Source of the DNA: Chitinophaga sp. sic0106
GTDB taxonomy: Bacteria; Bacteroidota; Bacteroidia; Chitinophagales; Chitinophagaceae
Direction of reading: 5' to 3'
Length of the DNA: 64,000 bases
Assembly: GCF_019219075.1 (NCBI RefSeq)
Contig: NZ_JAHUWJ010000014.1
Coordinates: 124,001 to 188,000 of the forward strand
The translations under genes were made by a program, and so were the position numbers. Positions within the stretch are counted from its first letter, which is position 1, and every line of letters starts with the position of its first letter. Of the stretch, positions 24,425 to 33,295 are shown one piece after another. Under the pieces are notes generated by a model. It ran no database searches. It saw nothing but the letters and a program-made list of their open reading frames with translations, and had not been told where the DNA came from.

Positions 24425-25042
24425 ATGAAGAAATCCATGTTAAAACTGCTGCTGGGAGCATGTATCCTCCTGGGTGCCAGCCAGACCTATGCACAGAAAA
24501 AAGCCATCTCACTTTTTAATGGCAAAAACCTCGACGGCTGGAAAATTTATGGTACTGAAAAATGGTACGTGGACAATGGCGAACTTATTTGCGAAAGCGG
24601 CCCGGATAAGGAATATGGCTACCTGGGCACCGACAAATCCTTCAAAAATTTTGAGCTGACCGTAGTGTTCAAACAAGAGGCCAACGGCAACAGTGGCGTG
24701 TTTTTCCACTCCTCTATCGAGGGTACCAAAATTACCGGCTGGCAGGCGGAAGTAGCTCCTCCGGATCAGCATACCGGCGGCATCTATGAGTCGTACGGCC
24801 GCGGATGGCTGATTAAGCCTGAAAAAGAGAAAGAACAATATCTCAAAATGGGTGAATGGAATACCATGAAAGTGAGAGTACAGGGCGATCAGGTAACCAC
24901 CTGGCTCAATGGCCATGAAATGATCACTTTAAATGATGCTAAAATCGGCGGCGCCGACGGACAAATTGCCTTGCAAATCCACTCAGGTGGCGGCATTAAG
25001 GTAAGATGGAAAAGCGTTAAATTGGTACCATTGAAATCATAA
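24425..25042 (+). CDS. Secreted DUF1080 (3-keto-disaccharide hydrolase-like) protein
   Basis: A 205-aa protein with a signal peptide (MKKSMLKLLLGACILLGASQ, TYAQ) and one DUF1080 domain, a concanavalin-like beta sandwich opening with ISLFNGKNLDGWKIYG and with the typical NSGVFFHSSI and WNTMKVRVQGDQVTTWLNG segments. Members bind or cleave (3-keto) glycosides in the periplasm or at the surface. Its TAA overlaps the ATG of an SDR oxidoreductase by one base, suggesting coupled translation and perhaps a shared sugar-oxidation role. Confidence 0.88.
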   Translation: MKKSMLKLLLGACILLGASQTYAQKKAISLFNGKNLDGWKIYGTEKWYVDNGELICESGPDKEYGYLGTDKSFKNFELTVVFKQEANGNSGVFFHSSIEGTKITGWQAEVAPPDQHTGGIYESYGRGWLIKPEKEKEQYLKMGEWNTMKVRVQGDQVTTWLNGHEMITLNDAKIGGADGQIALQIHSGGGIKVRWKSVKLVPLKS

Positions 25043-25830
25043 TGAGCTACCAGCAAAAAGTTATACTCATCACAGGCGCCAGCTCCGGTATAGGCCGGGA
25101 GCTGGCGTTGTTGCTTGCGCAACAGAAAGCCCGCCTGATACTCGCCGCCAGAAACACCGAAAAGCTGATCGCCGTACAGCAGGAATGCCTTCAGTATACG
25201 GCCGACTGCCAGGTACTCCCTCTGGACGTAACCGACGAAGGGCAGGTCCAAACCGCCGCCACCAAGGCCATAGCCCTATACGGCCGCATCGATGTGCTGA
25301 TCAACAATGCAGGCGTTACCCAGCGTTCCAAACTGATAGATACTTCCGTAGCCGCCATCCGCACGTTGATGGAAGTAAATTTCTTCGGACCGGTGATGCT
25401 TACCAAAGCCCTCCTGCCGCAGTTTAAAGCCCAGGGAGGTGGTCAGATAGTGGTGGTTAGCAGCATGGCCGGCCTGTTTGGCTACCCCTGGCGCTCAGGC
25501 TATAATGCCGCCAAACATGCATTGAACGGCTACTTTGAAACATTACAAACCGAGCAGCCCATTCCGGAGTTATACACCACGATCGTTTGCCCCGGCAGGA
25601 TACATACTCCCATTACTTTTTCAGCTATTACGGGAGATGGCAGCGCATTTGGGAAAATGGACCCGGGCCAGGCACATGGCATTCCAGTGAACGTATGCGC
25701 CAGAAAGATCATCACGGCTATGCATAAACGGCGTAAAATGGTAAAAATAGCCAGAGCAGAGAAAGTGCTCCTGTGGATAAAACGATATTTTCCTCCATTA
25801 TTTTACGTGATTGCCCGGAAAGGGAATTAA
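25042..25830 (+). CDS. SDR-family oxidoreductase
   Basis: A 262-aa classical short-chain dehydrogenase/reductase. It has the Rossmann NAD(P) motif ITGASSGIGRELALLLAQ (TGxxxGxG) at about 10-27, NNAG at about 89-92, Ser in VVVSSMAG and the catalytic YNAAKHA (YxxxK) at about 154-160. The C-terminal RKMVKIARAEKVLLWIKRYF tail is basic and hydrophobic, as in membrane-associated DHRS7-like members. The substrate is unknown. The start overlaps the preceding stop by one base. Confidence 0.9.
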   Translation: MSYQQKVILITGASSGIGRELALLLAQQKARLILAARNTEKLIAVQQECLQYTADCQVLPLDVTDEGQVQTAATKAIALYGRIDVLINNAGVTQRSKLIDTSVAAIRTLMEVNFFGPVMLTKALLPQFKAQGGGQIVVVSSMAGLFGYPWRSGYNAAKHALNGYFETLQTEQPIPELYTTIVCPGRIHTPITFSAITGDGSAFGKMDPGQAHGIPVNVCARKIITAMHKRRKMVKIARAEKVLLWIKRYFPPLFYVIARKGN

Positions 25831-25859
25831 ATTGCAGCCTGTTTAACAGATTTACAGCA

Positions 25860-26468
25860 ATGTCCGACTTATCTACCATAGCAGCTACCGCACCACTGCG
25901 AGATCTCCTTCAACATAACCCGCTATTTGTTTTCGCACTGAAGTCCGAAGCTACCGGTGAATTTGATGACGTGAACGCCTTGTTTGTAGGCATCGGGAAA
26001 GTGAATGCCGCCTACCACCTTACAAAAGCGATTGCTGCCAACAGACCAGGTATCATTATTAACCTCGGTTCGGCAGGCAGTAATACCTTCGAGCGTGGTA
26101 CTGTGGTGTGCTGCACCCGCTTTATCCAGCGGGATATGGACGTTCGACCGCTGGGATTTGCCTTGTATGAAACCCCGCTTTCCGGTGAACCGCCATTGCT
26201 GGAATATGGCATTGCTGCCCCAGGCCTGCCTTCAGGCACCTGTGGTACGGGCGACAGCTTTGAAATAGGTCATGTAACGGACGATTACAACGTCATCGAC
26301 ATGGAAGCACATCCTATTGCCTGGATCGCCAAACAGGAGAACATTCCCCTCCTATGCCTCAAATACATCTCTGATGGTGCCGACGGTGCTGCTGCCGACG
26401 ACTGGTCCGTAGCCGTACACCTGGCAGCCGCTGCCCTGAAGAAAGCTATTGAAGCACTAAAAAAATAG
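25860..26468 (+). CDS. Nucleosidase of the MTA/SAH nucleosidase-PNP family
   Basis: A 202-aa protein with the family core VGIGKVNAAYHLTKAI, IINLGSAGS, GTGDSFE and VIDMEAHPIAWIAK; the Glu in DMEA binds the nucleoside ribose. These enzymes remove adenine from methylthioadenosine, S-adenosylhomocysteine or related nucleosides. An upstream frame extends to 25773, but it overlaps the SDR gene; MSDLSTIAATAPL at 25860 is the sensible start. Futalosine hydrolase is the alternative within the same fold. Confidence 0.75.
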   Translation: MSDLSTIAATAPLRDLLQHNPLFVFALKSEATGEFDDVNALFVGIGKVNAAYHLTKAIAANRPGIIINLGSAGSNTFERGTVVCCTRFIQRDMDVRPLGFALYETPLSGEPPLLEYGIAAPGLPSGTCGTGDSFEIGHVTDDYNVIDMEAHPIAWIAKQENIPLLCLKYISDGADGAAADDWSVAVHLAAAALKKAIEALKK

Positions 26469-26806
26469 TCAACCAATAACTGGATAAGTATAGCGCCCTT
26501 CAGCGCAAAAAATATCTGATATTCACCTTTTAGCAGGCAGATCAAACAAAAACTGCCTCCTGCCATACGCTAACTGATCATCGCCTTCGGATAGCAGGAA
26601 AATCCTATGCCTTATAAAGTCATCCACTCACCTCATTTAGCAAATAACCTCCACGCATAACTCATTTTTTATATCTTTAGTTTGCCAACATGCGAACATA
26701 ACACAACGATTTTAACTGTCGATAGTAGAAATGAAAACTTTAGAGAGATAACGACGGACCTACAGCCAATACTATCTACAACTGTCAACTAAAAATTTAC
26801 TATATC
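26469..26806. promoter_or_regulatory. 338-bp intergenic region with a promoter-like box
   Basis: No gene is supported here. TATCTTTA at 26672-26679 is close to the Bacteroidota -7 consensus and faces the methyltransferase gene at 26807, giving a leader of about 125 nt. Only a small GCGC hairpin (about 26494-26508) is visible near the nucleosidase end. Confidence 0.35.
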
Positions 26807-27508
26807 ATGTCATTGAACAGGCAAGAAATTGCAACGTCGCTGATCAACAAGCACGACTTCAAAACCTATGCGGAAATTGGTGTATTCCTCGGTAAAAACT
26901 TCTTCCCCATCAAAGCGGAGAAAAAAATTGCGATAGATCCTAACTTCAAATTCAACTGGTTCAGAAAGCTGAAACGTTCCATTAAAAATTCGTCTAACTG
27001 GAATGCTTCTTATTATGAGCTGGAGAGCGACCGCTTCTTTGCAGAAAAAGCACAGGCGGTTTTCCAATCCAGGAAAATCGGAGTATGCCTGGTAGATGGG
27101 ATGCACGAATATCATTTTGCGTTGAGAGATGTAGAAAACGCCGTGCAATACCTGCAAGAAAACGGGGTGATCATCATGCATGACTGCAACCCTGCTACAG
27201 CCACTGCTGCCAGTACTTTCAGCGAATGGGAAGCTCGTGGATTCAAGGACAACTGGAATGGTGATGTCTGGAAATCTATCGTACATATGAGAAGCACGCG
27301 TAAGGACCTGAATGTATTTGTGCTGGATTGTGATTTTGGACTGGGCATCGTGACTAAGGGCCAGCCTGAATCCATGCTGAATTTCACACCGGAAGAAATT
27401 GAAAAAATGACCTATGCTGACCTGGAAAAGAACAGGGAAGCATGGTTAAATCTTAAACCGGCGTCGTACTTCTATGAATATTTCGGCGTGCAGCAAGCCG
27501 CGAAATAG
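26807..27508 (+). CDS. Class I SAM-dependent methyltransferase (Methyltransf_24-like)
   Basis: A 233-aa cytoplasmic protein. YAEIGVFLGKNFFPI (about 21-35) matches motif I region of class I methyltransferases, KKIAIDPNF gives the acidic residue after strand 2, and VCLVDGMHEYHFALRDVENAV with GVIIMHDCNP gives the DG.H and HD metal/active-site pattern of the Methyltransf_24 group, which often acts on sugars or surface glycans. The substrate is unknown. It ends at a strong terminator. Confidence 0.8.
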   Translation: MSLNRQEIATSLINKHDFKTYAEIGVFLGKNFFPIKAEKKIAIDPNFKFNWFRKLKRSIKNSSNWNASYYELESDRFFAEKAQAVFQSRKIGVCLVDGMHEYHFALRDVENAVQYLQENGVIIMHDCNPATATAASTFSEWEARGFKDNWNGDVWKSIVHMRSTRKDLNVFVLDCDFGLGIVTKGQPESMLNFTPEEIEKMTYADLEKNREAWLNLKPASYFYEYFGVQQAAK

Positions 27509-27547
27509 CCGCTGAACGGGGGTTACATCTCCCTGAATATTATTGGT

Positions 27548-27584
27548 AACCCGGCAGGACTTCGCCAGTCCTGCCGGGTTTTTT
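27548..27584 (+). terminator. Strong Rho-independent terminator
   Basis: A 14-bp perfect stem (AACCCGGCAGGACT and its complement) with a 5-nt loop and a T-run, at the junction of two convergent genes; its right end touches the stop of the ABC permease gene. Confidence 0.9.
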
Positions 27585-29959
27585 CATTCTGATTTCAGGC
27601 TTTTCAGCGGTTGCTGTGCAGCTGCTCTCAGCGCTTGAAAACTCACCGCACCAAGAGTTAGTGCCATCGTAATAGCAGCGGACATGCCGAATACCCACCA
27701 GGCCATATTAACTCTGTAGCTATAATTAAGCAGCCAGTTGTGCATGAAATAATAAGCAGCACCAAAAGAGAGTGGCATAGCGATCAGTAGGAGTGTTACA
27801 AAATCGCGGGACAATAACCGCCAAATACTAAAAATACTGGCGCCCAGCACCCTCCGGATTCCCATTTCTTTTGTACGCTGTTCCACCATATAAGCCGCCA
27901 TGCCGTATAGACCAATGGCGCAAATAAATATAGCCAGGAAAGAGAAAATACCTACCAGCTTGCCAAAGCGTTGCTCCGCTCCAAATTTCACCTGGTAATC
28001 CCTATCTACAAAACTGTAATCGAAAGAGTCGTTAGGGTTAACTTCTCTAAAAATTGTTTCAATTTTTGCCATGGCAGTTCCTATACTCATTTCAGGATTG
28101 ATCCGCACCAGGAGCTGTGTACCCGGATCATTTGAAATATGATAGAATGTAGGACGGACGGGCTCAAAGGGAGATTCTGCGATCACATTTTTCACAATCC
28201 CAATGACATGATAAGGCTCGTTATCCCAGGTAACGGTAGCGCCGATTGTTGCTTTCAGCCCCATATACTTAGCGGCACTTTCATTAATTACAAATGCGTT
28301 GGAATCGCTGGCATAATCCGCCGAAAAATCCCTGCCGGCTACAAACTGCCACCCTACGGTGTTTCCGTAATCATGTGACACCCCTTCATTGGGAAAATCC
28401 AGCGCTACCGCCTCGTTTTTACCAGCCCAGTTGAAGCCGCTATTGGTATTCCATACCGAAGTTACAGGACTCCAGGCTTCTGCTATAGCCACTGCTGCAC
28501 TGGATTCCAGCAGTTTAAGCTTTAGTAATGCGTAATGATCATGTAATACATTGGTGTGCATTTGTACAGTGATCAGGCCATTACTGTTGTAGCCTACAGG
28601 TCGCTCTGCGCCTAGTTTTACCTGCCTGTAAACTACTATTGTAGCGATCAGCAATACCATGGCAATGGTGAACTGGGACACGAGCAGTACCTTCCTGGGC
28701 CCTACGGCAGCCTTTCCTGCCCGGAAAGTACCTTTCAGAACCTTCACCGGCTTAAAGGAAGATAGGTACATGGCGGGGTAGCTACCTGCCAGCAATGCCA
28801 CTCCCACACTAAAAACAATTGTAAAACCCCAGAAATAAATACTTCTCCAGGGCATTACTATCTCCTTATTACTAATAGTGTTAAAATAGGGTAATAATAG
28901 CTGTATCGCCAGTGCCGACAGCACCATGGCGATGATAGTAAGCAACAGTGATTCGGTAAAAAACTGAAGAATCAACTGCCGGCGCCGGGAGCCTACTGCT
29001 TTACGCACTCCTACTTCTCTGGCTCTGGTCTCTGACCTTGCTGTACTTAAATTCATGAAATTAATGCAGGCCAGCAGCAAGATGAAAAAGCCGCTGATAC
29101 CCAGCAGCCAGAGGTATTGGATCTGGCCTCCGCTATTTACACCATTTGAAAACTCATTATAGAGATGCCATTTTTCCATGGGCTGCAGGAACAGTTCCGC
29201 ATGAAAAATTTTCTCCTCCACATGCACATGATTGTACTTTACGTCTTTGATAACCGCTGAAACCTGTTCCATGGTGGTATTTGCGGCTAACTCCACATAC
29301 ACCCGGTAAGAATTGGCCCGCCAGGGATTGGGGCGCTGATCCAGCTGCTGTAACCGGGCATACTTTTTCCAGGGCAGTATGAATTTTACTGCCGCAAATG
29401 CACTGCTGGCAGGGAAATCAGGATAAATACCTATCACTTTCGCGGGTTGATCCCCATCTATTATCATGGTTTTATTGAGGGGATCATCCTCTCCAAAGCA
29501 GGCGTGGGCGAGGGATGCCGCAAGCAGTATGGTATTGGGATCAGAGAGATTCTTATTGCCGGCAACCTGCATCCGCAGCATATCCGGTAATCCCTGCTCA
29601 CAATAAATACCGGTGTTACTAAGATGTTTAGTGCCGGCGGTGAGTACATGCGTCTGGTCCCATGTGGCGAGGGATACCTCCCGGAAATAGTTACCATAGT
29701 CCTTACGCAAGGTAGCTGCAACAGGAAAAGGCATGTTATTGCCTACCCCGATGCTACCGTTGGCGGTGGTACGCTGGTAGATCTGCGCTATACTTTTATA
29801 GTTATTGAACTGCTTATTATAATTCCATTCATCTGCAATCCAGCAACCGATGAGTAGTACCGTAACGATACCCGAGGCCAGGCCAGCAATATTAATAATT
29901 GTAAAGACTTTATGTTTCAGGAGATTTCGAACAGCTATTTTCAGATAGTTTCTCAGCAT
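27584..29959 (-). CDS. ABC transporter permease, MacB/FtsX family
   Basis: A 791-aa inner-membrane protein of the Bacteroidota double-FtsX type. It has an N-terminal helix (LLKHKVFTIINIAGLASGIV), a large periplasmic MacB-PCD domain (about 45-280), three helices in an FtsX domain (about 285-410, RAREVGVRKAVGSRRRQL), then a second helix, periplasmic domain and FtsX domain (about 670-785, KEMGIRRVLGAS). Such proteins work with an ATPase in mechanotransmission, export of peptides or antibiotic resistance. No ATPase gene is adjacent, so the partner is encoded elsewhere. Confidence 0.9.
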   Translation of the reverse strand: MLRNYLKIAVRNLLKHKVFTIINIAGLASGIVTVLLIGCWIADEWNYNKQFNNYKSIAQIYQRTTANGSIGVGNNMPFPVAATLRKDYGNYFREVSLATWDQTHVLTAGTKHLSNTGIYCEQGLPDMLRMQVAGNKNLSDPNTILLAASLAHACFGEDDPLNKTMIIDGDQPAKVIGIYPDFPASSAFAAVKFILPWKKYARLQQLDQRPNPWRANSYRVYVELAANTTMEQVSAVIKDVKYNHVHVEEKIFHAELFLQPMEKWHLYNEFSNGVNSGGQIQYLWLLGISGFFILLLACINFMNLSTARSETRAREVGVRKAVGSRRRQLILQFFTESLLLTIIAMVLSALAIQLLLPYFNTISNKEIVMPWRSIYFWGFTIVFSVGVALLAGSYPAMYLSSFKPVKVLKGTFRAGKAAVGPRKVLLVSQFTIAMVLLIATIVVYRQVKLGAERPVGYNSNGLITVQMHTNVLHDHYALLKLKLLESSAAVAIAEAWSPVTSVWNTNSGFNWAGKNEAVALDFPNEGVSHDYGNTVGWQFVAGRDFSADYASDSNAFVINESAAKYMGLKATIGATVTWDNEPYHVIGIVKNVIAESPFEPVRPTFYHISNDPGTQLLVRINPEMSIGTAMAKIETIFREVNPNDSFDYSFVDRDYQVKFGAEQRFGKLVGIFSFLAIFICAIGLYGMAAYMVEQRTKEMGIRRVLGASIFSIWRLLSRDFVTLLLIAMPLSFGAAYYFMHNWLLNYSYRVNMAWWVFGMSAAITMALTLGAVSFQALRAAAQQPLKSLKSE

Positions 29960-30094
29960 GGAATGCGGTATTAATGACCGACTTGCACCTAAAAGCGCAC
30001 CAAAATCTTAATACACTGAACATCAATAAATTCAATAGCAAATCAGTTTTGAAGGTGTCCGATTTAGGACGGTATGATGTCCGTATTTGGGAGA

Positions 30095-30133
30095 AACGAC
30101 AGCGCCGGTTGCTTGGCAACCGGCGCTGTCGTT
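30095..30133 (-). terminator. Long perfect hairpin downstream of scpB
   Basis: An 18-bp perfect GC-rich stem with a 3-nt loop. On the minus strand it follows the scpB stop by 50 bp and is followed by TTTCTCCC, a short U-tract, so it probably terminates scpB transcription. The stem is longer than most intrinsic terminators. Confidence 0.7.
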
Positions 30134-30182
30134 ATTACTTCCGGGTTTGTGCCTGATGGCGTTTGTACGCACCCGTTATGCT

Positions 30183-31370
30183 TTATTTCTTATCAAGGTC
30201 ATTTTCATCGGCGTCGTCAGTATCTGTGCCAGGGAAATCATCCTGTTCATCCTGATCGTCTTCCAAGCCTTGCACCTCGTCTTCGTCTTCGTCCTCTTCA
30301 TCTTCATCGTCATCGTCATCATCATCGTCGTCATCATCATCGTCGTCCTCATCCTCATCGTCGTCGTCTTCGTCATCATCTTCTTCTTCTTCATCGTCGT
30401 TTACGTCCTCCTCATCTTCATCGGCAGTAACTTCTTCATCTGACGCTGTTACACTTTCTTCTTCCTCTTCTTCAAAACTGTCCCGGATAATTTCATCATC
30501 TGGCTCTGCGTCTTCGTCTTCGGAGGCACCGTCACGTGCTTCCTCTTCGGCCTGGCGCAGGAAGCTGTCGAAATGGATGATTTCATCATCAGGTTCGGCT
30601 TCTTCATCTTCGGAGGCGGGGATATGTTCTTCCTCATCGGACATGAGGTGAAAATCGGAGCGTGGGATGGTATTGGTGAGATCATCGAGCTGGTGATCCG
30701 GATCGAGCAGTTCACCATCTTCAGACACCATCATGGCGTGTCCGTTCACAACTGCTTCGGTACGGTCGCCGCGGCCAATGGTGGCGGTATCATCGTTGAT
30801 GAGGGTGGGCTGTACCATTTCCTCATCGAAGAGTTCTTTGAGTTTTGGCAGATCGGCGGGGGAATTGATGCCGAAATAGTCCATAAATGAGCGGGAAACG
30901 GCGTAGAGCAGGGGTTTTCCCGGGAGGTCTTCGCTACGGCCGCTAATCACGATCAGTTCTTTTTCCAGGAGTTTCTGTATCGAATAATCGGTACTTACAC
31001 CACGGATGTATTCGATTTCGCCTTTGGAAATAGGCTGGCGGTAAGCGATGATGGCGAGTGTTTCCAGGGCGGCGGTGGACAAGCGTTTGAGGAACTTGTC
31101 ACCATTTAGCTGGGCTACCGTTTGGTAATAATCTTTTTTGGTAAGAAACTGATAGCCACCACCACTGCTTCTTACTTCAAACGCATAAAATTCCGAGCTA
31201 TACTTTTCTTTAATGGCTTCAATGGCGGCTTCCACCTGATCAAGGGTTGCGCGATCTTCCAGGAAAGCCAGTGCATTGTTCAATAAATCCAGGATTTCCA
31301 GCGCGGGCAGTGGCCTGTCGGCAGCAAATATGAGTGCTTCCACGTGCGGAATGATCTGAGATATTTCCAT
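30183..31370 (-). CDS. scpB: Condensin subunit ScpB with long acidic C-terminal tail
   Basis: The first ~185 residues are a normal ScpB (two winged-helix domains; RLSTAALETLAIIAYRQPIS and YIRGVSTDYSIQKLLEK), which with Smc and ScpA compacts and segregates the chromosome. The remaining ~200 residues are a disordered, extremely acidic tail. It contains a duplicated segment (SEDEEAEPDDEII at about 250 and SEDEDAEPDDEII at about 281) and an almost pure Asp/Glu stretch at about 322-366 with 14 Asp in a row. Typical ScpB proteins are about 170-200 aa. scpA is not in the window. Confidence 0.93.
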   Translation of the reverse strand: MEISQIIPHVEALIFAADRPLPALEILDLLNNALAFLEDRATLDQVEAAIEAIKEKYSSEFYAFEVRSSGGGYQFLTKKDYYQTVAQLNGDKFLKRLSTAALETLAIIAYRQPISKGEIEYIRGVSTDYSIQKLLEKELIVISGRSEDLPGKPLLYAVSRSFMDYFGINSPADLPKLKELFDEEMVQPTLINDDTATIGRGDRTEAVVNGHAMMVSEDGELLDPDHQLDDLTNTIPRSDFHLMSDEEEHIPASEDEEAEPDDEIIHFDSFLRQAEEEARDGASEDEDAEPDDEIIRDSFEEEEEESVTASDEEVTADEDEEDVNDDEEEEDDDEDDDDEDEDDDDDDDDDDDDDDEDEEDEDEDEVQGLEDDQDEQDDFPGTDTDDADENDLDKK

Positions 31371-31398
31371 AAAATTATTGTACGGGTGGCGGTTATAA

Positions 31399-31440
31399 GA
31401 AAAAGGTCAAAGACCGAAAATACCGTCTTTGACCCTTTTT
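31399..31440. terminator. Terminator between atpG and scpB
   Basis: A 10-bp stem GGTCAAAGAC (31405) with GTCTTTGACC (31425), flanked by A-run and T-run so it could work on both strands. On the minus strand it lies 55 bp past the atpG stop and upstream of scpB. Confidence 0.8.
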
Positions 31441-31494
31441 CTGAAAAATTTATTATTCAGTTGCTGATAAACTTTGAATAACGCTGAAATCTTA

Positions 31495-32376
31495 TCAACC
31501 AGCGAGTGCGGCGGCACCACTAACGATCTCAGTGAGCTCGGTGGTAATAGCGGCCTGACGTGCACGGTTATAGGAGATTTTCAGGTTGCGCAGCAATTCA
31601 GCGGCGTTTTCAGTTGCCTTATCCATAGCAGTCATACGGGCACCGTGTTCGGAGGCGTGTGAATCCAGGATAGCTTTAAAGAACTGTGTGTTCAGGATTT
31701 TAGGCATCAGCTCAGCAATCAGTACATCTTTTTCTGGTTCGAAGATATAATCTGCTTTCAGCCCGTTGTCTTCCTGATCAATTTTAGCGATCGGCAGGAA
31801 CTGCTCGGTGATGTATTCCTGCATGGCAGCGTTTTTAAATTCGCTGTACACAATTTCAACCGCATCGTATGTACCATCGATAAAACCTTCCATTGCCACT
31901 GCTGCAGCCTCTTTCACGTGTTCGAAGGTCAGACTGCCGAACATCTGCCAGAAACGGTCATTTACTTTATAACCGTTATTCAGGAAATGCTCATATCCTT
32001 TCTTACCGATAGGCATGATTTCAACATTTCCTTTCTCAAATTGTTCAGCGTACTTTTCACGAATCGTACGTTTTGCAGCCTTGATCAGGTTAGAGTTGAA
32101 AGCACCGCACAGACCCCTGTCGGAAGTAATTACAACGATCAGCACTTTTTCAATCTCACGTTGAGCCGCCAGCGGAGTATTGATGTTACCCTCGCTGTTG
32201 GTTACAATATTTTGCAACATTTCCTGCAGTTTCAGCGCATAAGGACGCATTAATAAAATAGCATCCTGGGCACGTTTCAACTTCGCAGCACTAACCATTT
32301 TCATGGCTTTGGTGATCTGCTGACCAGATTGAATAGATTTGATTCGGTTACGAACTTCTTTAAGTTGTCCGGACAT
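31495..32376 (-). CDS. atpG: ATP synthase F1 subunit gamma
   Basis: A 293-aa rotor subunit. N-terminal LKEVRNRIKSIQSGQQITKA and KMVSAAKLKRAQ form the first coiled-coil helix; LIVVITSDRGLCGAFNSNLIK is the family Rossmann-like strand-loop; the C-terminal helix ends RARQAAITTELTEIVSGAAAL. It rotates inside the alpha3-beta3 ring. The other F1 genes are not in the window downstream, and the gene to its right is unrelated, so atpG is detached from an atp operon here. Confidence 0.97.
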   Translation of the reverse strand: MSGQLKEVRNRIKSIQSGQQITKAMKMVSAAKLKRAQDAILLMRPYALKLQEMLQNIVTNSEGNINTPLAAQREIEKVLIVVITSDRGLCGAFNSNLIKAAKRTIREKYAEQFEKGNVEIMPIGKKGYEHFLNNGYKVNDRFWQMFGSLTFEHVKEAAAVAMEGFIDGTYDAVEIVYSEFKNAAMQEYITEQFLPIAKIDQEDNGLKADYIFEPEKDVLIAELMPKILNTQFFKAILDSHASEHGARMTAMDKATENAAELLRNLKISYNRARQAAITTELTEIVSGAAALAG

Positions 32377-32540
32377 ATAATTAAAATCGATTACGAATTA
32401 CAAATGAGTAAAAATCCAGGGGCAACCCCCGATTTTGGCTGCAAAGGTAAGCATTGCAGGCTTAATTTGAAAATCCGCAAAGAGATAATTTAAATTTTAT
32501 TTACACACCTGAAAATCAATTAATTGTAGATAAAACTTTA

Positions 32541-33122
32541 TTATAGGGTGATGGTAGTGCCCAGGACCTGCAGAAATGCCGCGATCCAGGTATGATGGGC
32601 CGGCCAGGCTGGTGCTGTCACCAGCTTCCCGTCGACCACGGTTTCCGTTACATTCACACTTACATAAGTACCACCGGCAGCCGTTACTTCCGGCGCTACC
32701 GCAGGGTAGGCAGTGAGCTTACGGCCACGCACCACATCCGCCGCTGTTAATATCTGAATACCATGGCATACGGCAGCCACCGGTTTATCATTCGTAAAAA
32801 AGTGTTTTACCAGCTCCAGCACATTCTTATTAAGTCGCAGGTACTCCGGCGCACGTCCACCGGCAATCACCAAAGCATCATAATCAGCCCCCGCCACATC
32901 ATTAAAAGTAGCATTCAACACAAAACCATGCCCCGGCTTCTCACTGTAAGTCTGGTCCCCTTCGAAATCATGTATCGCCGTTTTAATCTTGTCCCCTGCC
33001 GCCTTGTCCGGACAAACAGCATGTACCTCATGACCAATCATCTGGAGCATCTGGAAGGGTACCATTGTTTCATAATCTTCTGCATAATCGCCGGTAAGCA
33101 GCAGTATTTTCTTTTGTGCCAT
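32541..33122 (-). CDS. DJ-1/PfpI family protein
   Basis: A 193-aa cytoplasmic protein of the class I glutamine amidotransferase-like fold. The nucleophile elbow AAVCHGIQIL carries the reactive Cys (about 117) with the following His; PLPVETV-like parts are seen as KILLLTGDYAEDYETMVPFQ and VIAGGRAPEYLRLN. Members act as deglycases, chaperones or proteases under stress. It is a single gene with its own promoter region. The exact activity is not predictable. Confidence 0.9.
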   Translation of the reverse strand: MAQKKILLLTGDYAEDYETMVPFQMLQMIGHEVHAVCPDKAAGDKIKTAIHDFEGDQTYSEKPGHGFVLNATFNDVAGADYDALVIAGGRAPEYLRLNKNVLELVKHFFTNDKPVAAVCHGIQILTAADVVRGRKLTAYPAVAPEVTAAGGTYVSVNVTETVVDGKLVTAPAWPAHHTWIAAFLQVLGTTITL

Positions 33123-33295
33123 GGTTTATTGAGTTTTATAATTATTTCTAAAATAACCTTTTGAAGATAGTAAATTTCGCCCACCCTTATTTCCGTTCAC
33201 CAGCAGATTTAACATCTTTATAAAAAAGCCTGTTGCAATCGGTTGTATAAGTCAGGATCATTTTATATTTTGGCTCTCTCATTCCAGAACTAGTT

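Noticed and set aside
30183..30500. Suspicion that the acidic tail of ScpB is a frameshift artefact
   Set aside because: The frame continues from the ScpB core without a break, the acidic codons (GAT/GAC/GAA/GAG) are mixed rather than one repeated triplet, and the tail ends in a normal stop before a terminator.
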